64,000 nucleotides of DNA. Source: Alloteropsis semialata. Taxonomy: Eukaryota > Streptophyta > Magnoliopsida > Poales > Poaceae. Shown in pieces: positions 59,152 to 64,000 of this stretch. The position numbers and the translations under genes are program-made. The notes under the pieces are model-generated. The model worked only from the letters and a program-made list of their open reading frames with translations, made no database searches and was not told the origin of the DNA. Within the stretch, counting starts at the first letter, position 1; each line of letters starts with the position of its first letter. The stretch lies in the NCBI GenBank assembly GCA_004135705.1, contig CM014274.1, positions 86,536,155 through 86,600,154 on the forward strand, read 5' to 3'.

Positions 59152-60591
59152 GGCTCCCCGACGAGCTAGCCCCGGCGCCGGCGGCAGCGGAGGAGGACGG
59201 CGGGGCCGCGGTGGTGATCGGAGTCGCCGCGTCGCTCAGGGAACTCGCCTTTGGGACAGGACACGGCGTGTGGCCTGGCTTTTGGGTGGGCGGGCGCTGA
59301 TCGTGCGAGCGCGAATCTTAAAGTTACTCGTTCTTTCATACAGGAGTAGGCTCTATTTTGTCTCCGAATTCTCATGGATACTTTCATATAGGCTCCATTT
59401 CGTTCTTTCCTGACCTTTTGTCTCATGGATACTTTCATGAAAAAGCATAGTATGAATGAAAAAATACCAATACATAATAAGTCATTTAGCACAATGATGT
59501 GATCAATGCTGATAAAATGATGGTAATAACTAATATGAAAACAAATACTACATCCGTTCTTAAATATACGACGTCATTGACTTTTTTCCTTCGTTTGACT
59601 ATTCGTCTTTTCTACAAATATTTATGCAAAAGATAGGTCTATGAGTTAAATCCAAAGTATTATTAATATTAGATGTATCGGTACCCATTTTACTTTATTT
59701 AACAAACTAACTAATGAAATATTGTTGGTCAAAGTTGAAATAAAAAGACAACAGTGTCATATATTTAAGAACGGAGAGAATATAAATACTTCCTCTAGTC
59801 TAAACTCTAAAACATAAGTCGTGTAGGACATCCATAAAGTTATAAGGTGTTTTTAGAAAAATGTAGCACACATGACGTTTACACGGCACTTAAATCAGTA
59901 TGATATCTCAAATAAAAAGGATTGCATTTTACAAAATATTTATAATGGTGATTATAATGAAGAGAACTGCTCCGGTATAATGAATATCAACTTTGCATTT
60001 CTGTTTCAAAAAAAAAACTTTGCATTTCTCGTTTCAACGTGAATTTATGAACTTTATATAGAAAAGGGACAAATTTGAACCTCTTATCTCTTACGTTGGT
60101 TTAACTTTGGTCTCTCTTTTTTTGTGCCGGTCAGATTAAGTTCTAGTCCTCTAAACTATTTTACCTTAGTTTCTATGTTTTCATGACGGTTTTACGTATG
60201 CAGGCCAGGCCCATTAAGTCCTACATCCCTAAACTATTTTTGTTTAGTCTTTATGCATTTTCGCGATGGTTTTACATGTTGCAGAGCTAAATCAGATATG
60301 ACTCCGTGCATAATTAAAAAAAATGATATATAAAATCTTATGGTCTAATTTTCAGACACATTAATCGCCCTTGGTTGCCACAATCTAAACAAAAACCAGT
60401 GAACAAGAAAGGTGAAAAAAAAAAGTTTATGCAGAGACTAGAAAGTAGAGACATGTAAAAAGGTGAACGCCACTAGCTACCAAGAGGCCTCAGCCCCGCC
60501 CGCTGATGTGGCCTGTCTGCCTCCACCCCTCCGCCTCCGCCACCACCACCGCGTCGCACTTGCCGCGAGCGGCCGTAGCGAGGGGATTGCA
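59152..60591. other. Divergent spacer between GET4 and PP2C
   Basis: The two genes are transcribed away from each other. 59152-59300 is GC-rich (GET4 leader); 59300-60440 is AT-rich with MITEs; 60460-60590 is the CT-rich PP2C leader. Confidence 0.6.
59548..59780. mobile_element. Stowaway-like MITE
   Basis: The ends are CTACATCCGTTCTTAAATAT and ATATTTAAGAACGGAGAGAA, inverted repeats with TA on each side (59546-59547 and 59781-59782). This is the Tc1/mariner (Stowaway) pattern; 233 bp. Confidence 0.85.
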
Positions 60592-63258
60592 ATGGCGGCC
60601 TCCACTGCTTCCCGCCTCTCGCCCCCTCGCTTCCACGCCCCTCCCCGGTCTCCTCGTCATCTGCTCCGACGCTCGCGCTTCTTCTCTGTCCGCGCTGCCA
60701 AGTACGCCCCCTTTCTTTGTCGCACGAAACCATGATAAATTCACAGATGTTTGCATTCTCCCGGTTCTTGGAAACCTGGGTAAAATCTCGATCTTAGCTA
60801 ATATGTTTGCTAGTGAGTATGGTTTATCAGGAATTGAGGTAAGGACACTACGAGGTTGCAATTCAAAATTTTTGTTCCCGTCTAGTTTAGGCACTTTTCC
60901 AGCAGGCTCTACCATTGTGCCCATGTTTAGCAGAACTTCTCTTTATATGTATGCCCTGTGATGGTTTATCTATGCGCATTTTCTCTGATGGCTTGTAGTT
61001 TTAGTCACTCTCGACTCTTGTCTCCATCAAGGTGCAAAATTAAGTTTGCTCCAGCTAACTAATAGGGCTATTAGTGCTGCAGCTAATTATGACTCAAGTT
61101 ATTTGTAGTGTATTTTATCTGTCAGAAACTCAGTATTCAGGCATATGAACTTGTGGTTGTAGGCTGGAAGCTGTGTTATCTATTGGTACTTATCTAATCC
61201 CACACCCAAGAAAGGTAGGTTGTACATTTTAACCACATAATTCAAGTTGCTTGCTGATCATATCAGCTTCCCAAACTCTCATTGCGTTTGTCATATTTCT
61301 TTTCTGGAACTCATTTGTCATATTTCCCAGGCTGCTAGTGGCGGTGAAGATGCTTTCTTTGCCAATAGGGATGCTGGCGGAGTATTTGCCATTGCAGATG
61401 GTGTTTCAGGGTACGCCATCTTTGCTGCAATAAACTGTTTCTCCTCCAAAAGAAGAGCTGTGGTGAACTGCAATCAATGAATTTTCCCCTTCCGCATCGG
61501 AGTGTTTGTAGCACTTTCAATAAATATATGTTGCTTTCATTAATATGCATTAACACATGGTTTTTATCCTGCTAGTCATTCTCTTATCTACTGACAGATG
61601 GGCAGAAAAGGATGTCAATCCAGCTCTGTTTTCTCGAGAGCTCATGAGAAACAGCTCTAATTTTCTCAATGATGAGGAGGTATCCCTTGCTAAACATCAG
61701 TACTATTAAATATACACCATTTCCATTACTCTATGGACCTGTAACAAATTTACATCACATGGAAGTTGCAGGTCAATCGTGATCCTCAGATGCTTCTCAT
61801 GAAAGCTCATGCTGCAACTTCTTCTATTGGATCTGCAACAGTGTAAGCATTGTTTCTTGTTATATGTTACAGCCTTACAGGTAACTCTTTGTTCTGGATA
61901 ATACTTAAAAATCTGTACAATTCATTTCAATGTTGATAGGATCATCGCCGTGCTTGAGAAGACCGGCACTCTGAGAATTGCAAGTGTGGGAGATTGTGGT
62001 TTGAAAGTTATTCGTAAAGGTGATCTTGAATAATATAATATATAATTTACCTATTCTGTACCAATTCTAACCTGTAATTGTTTTCTCTTCTTCAATGACA
62101 TACTAGGCCAAGTAATGTTTTCTATATCCCCCCAAGAACATTACTTTGACTGTCCATATCAGATAAGCTCCGAGTCAGCTGGTCAGACATATCAGGATGC
62201 ACTTGTATGTACCGTCTTTTAAATTTTAATTAATTTTTCTTTATTAAATATGGTTAATCACCAGCAATATGACACGTCACTGTAAAAGTTTAAGCTTAAA
62301 GGTGACTAGTTGGTATATGAAACTCAACCTATTACATGCGTGGAAATATTGTTTTATTGGTATACGTTAACACCTCTTAGTTACTTCCAGATTTAGTAAG
62401 CTTCATGATTACGGTCGTTACACTGTATGATCCATGTGTTCAGTAAATATTTCTGCTTTCTGATTTTGTAAGTTCGTTGGTCTGTCAGGTTTGCAGTGTA
62501 AATCTTATGGATGGTGATATGATTGTAAGCGGTTCAGATGGACTTTTCGACAATATCTTCGATCAAGAGATTATTTCCATAATTTCTGAGTCACCAGGAG
62601 TAGATGAAGCTGGTAAACTTTCCCTTCTACAATAGGGTTCATCAGTCCACATGTTCCAACCCTTCTAAAACCATGTTAAACTTTTACACAGCAAAAGCAT
62701 TGGCCGAGCTTGCAAGAAAACACTCGGTGGACGTCACATTTGATTCACCCTACTCAATGGAGGCCCGGAGTAGGGTGAGATAAAAGCACCTCTTCTACAT
62801 ATTATTCTTTACATCATCAATGATGGAACATGTTTCACTGCATACTTACATGCAGGGTTTTGATGTCCCTTGGTGGAAGAAGCTATTTGGAGCCAAACTA
62901 ATAGGCATGCATCAGCTCTTTACAAATTACAAGATGCCATGCTCTATATTATACACTGCAAGATCTTCTTTTTTTGGGGAACATTATACATTGCAAGATC
63001 AGTAAGCTCATTGATGCCCAAAAAGTTTGTTACTGTAGGTGGTAAGATGGATGACATTACAGTTGTCGTCGCACAAGTGAAGACAGTAGTGGTCCCAGAA
63101 GACAAGGTAGACTAAAAAACCGCTCACTTCCGTGTTCTGTCTCATCTTTTCGGTAATGTGAATATATGCTATTTCAGGGTGGTGACATAGAAGAACAGAA
63201 AGGGAATGAGCAAGCCGTTGCTGTTGCGGTTGGTTCCGCTGAACAAATTGAAGAATGA
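60592..63258 (+). CDS. PBCP: Chloroplast-type protein phosphatase 2C (PBCP-like)
   Basis: Twelve exons (60592-60701, 61163-61214, 61331-61410, 61598-61679, 61772-61842, 61940-62019, 62107-62204, 62489-62612, 62692-62774, 62856-62904, 63039-63106 and 63178-63258) sum to 978 nt (325 aa). The N-terminus (MAASTASRLSPPRFHAPPRS, Ser/Arg-rich, no acids) looks like a chloroplast transit peptide. PP2C metal-binding and core motifs are present: GGEDAFF (about 58), IADGVSGWAE (about 74), ASVGDCG (about 147), GSDGLFDN (about 206) and DDITVVVA (about 281). The family word RGFDVPWWKKL suggests the PBCP type, which dephosphorylates photosystem II core proteins; this is inferred from similarity by memory. 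Intron 10 appears to use a GC donor (ATAG|GCATGC). The acidic C-terminal tail after the catalytic core is a little longer than I would expect. Confidence 0.88.
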
Positions 63259-63664
63259 CCAAGAGCTAGCTTGAGTTCTTGACCTGCCGACATTCTCTCC
63301 AATTTCTTTTTCTGCAATGGTGTATTAAACTGCAAGTAAAGAAATTGGAGTGAAATACATATGTGTTTGTGTGTAGCTGTGCATATATATACTTCCTCCC
63401 AGATTGGGTTTAATTAACATGAATGAAATTATGCAGTCAAGTTAGTTATATACTCCTCCCAGATTGAGTATAACAATATCCAGAGCAGTGTCTTGGGTTT
63501 CTGCCTTTATGGCAGACGAAAATACGCCTTCTAGTCTGAGTTGCGTATTAATGGCCAAGCCGCTTCTGGCTCTTCGTTTTGCGCGAGCGAAGGCACATCA
63601 TCCGAGCGCTACGCCTAAACCCCCACCAGTCCGAAACTCCGAACCCTAAAGCACAGCGCTTCCC
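63259..63664. other. Spacer with 3' end of PP2C and helicase promoter
   Basis: The PP2C 3' UTR, then a short promoter and leader. TACTCCTCCCAGATTG-like text occurs twice (about 63391 and 63450). Confidence 0.5.
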
Positions 63665-63946
63665 ATGGTCAAATCCGCGCCACCGCCGGCGGCGGCCGCG
63701 CGGGGCGCGCTGTCGGACAAGAAGTTCTCGGAGCTGTCCCCGGCGCTATCCGTGGAGGTGGTGGAGGCCCTAGACCGCGGCGGCTTCCGGCGTTGCACGC
63801 CGGTGCAGGAGGCGACCATCCCACATCTGCTGTCGCACAAGGACGTCGCAGTCGACGCCGCCACCGGCTCCGGGAAGACCCTTGCCTTCCTAATCCCCGT
63901 CGTAGAGATCCTCCGCCGCCGCTCCTCCCGGCCCAAGTCTCACGAG
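63665..63946 (+). CDS. DEAD-box RNA helicase, first exon (partial)
   Basis: Ninety-four codons are visible before a likely donor (CACGAG|GTCGGC); the gene continues past the right edge. Motifs seen are the Q motif (FSELSPALSVEVVEAL, GGFRRCTPVQEATIPHLL) and motif I (AATGSGKT), with FLIPVVEIL after it. The DEAD and C-lobe motifs are outside. The sequence resembles the DDX55/Spb4 group, and I recall a rice homologue (RH18) beside the same PP2C gene. Such helicases act in 60S ribosome assembly. Confidence 0.85.
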
Positions 63947-64000
63947 GTCGGCTTCCAGCTCCTGACCCCATGCTTCCTTCGCTGCTCTGTTCTTGTGCTG

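Overview
The window is nuclear DNA from a grass, most likely a panicoid (Panicum, Setaria or sorghum-like). Evidence: GT-AG introns, very GC-rich single-exon genes, and dense grass transposons (Tourist-, Stowaway-, hAT- and Mutator-like MITEs, a Helitron, T-tailed SINEs, copia and mariner-like elements). Gene order from 24 kb to the right edge (DCD-kelch, unknown protein, DREB2, BRCA2, GET4, PP2C, DEAD-box helicase) matches what I remember of rice chromosome 1 short arm in reverse; I could not check this.

Layout. 1-11.5 kb is almost all mobile DNA: the LTR and degraded gag of a minus-strand copia element, a broken DD39D mariner-like transposase gene, several MITEs and a 2.1-kb Helitron. 11.8-18.9 kb holds three compact genes: an Rx-N-like protein, a PADRE (DUF4228) protein on the minus strand, and an NDR1/HIN1-like protein. 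19-24.4 kb is MITEs plus two long-TIR elements. One of these has a perfect 9-bp target duplication and carries MAPKKK-like kinase fragments (a Pack-MULE).

From 24.5 kb the window is a conserved gene block: a DCD plus kelch gene (10 coding exons), a two-exon gene of unknown family, a DREB2-type AP2 gene on the minus strand with a separate 62-nt first coding exon, and a 32-exon BRCA2 gene. GET4 follows on the minus strand (12 exons, one with a frameshift), then a chloroplast-type PP2C (12 exons), then the first exon of a DEAD-box helicase running off the right edge. I rebuilt exon models by hand from splice dinucleotides and phase. BRCA2 (1567 aa), kelch (706 aa), PP2C (325 aa), the unknown protein (503 aa) and DREB2 (255 aa) all close in frame.

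Most striking: BRCA2 has a run of ten consecutive symmetric phase-1 exons, nearly all carrying one BRC-type RAD51-binding unit, plus one unit before the run and two after it. About 13 units can be seen, most with FxTG where the classic motif is FxTA. Second are the chimeric Pack-MULE and the damaged GET4 locus, which has a one-base frameshift and a 92-bp tandem duplication over an exon and its splice acceptor.
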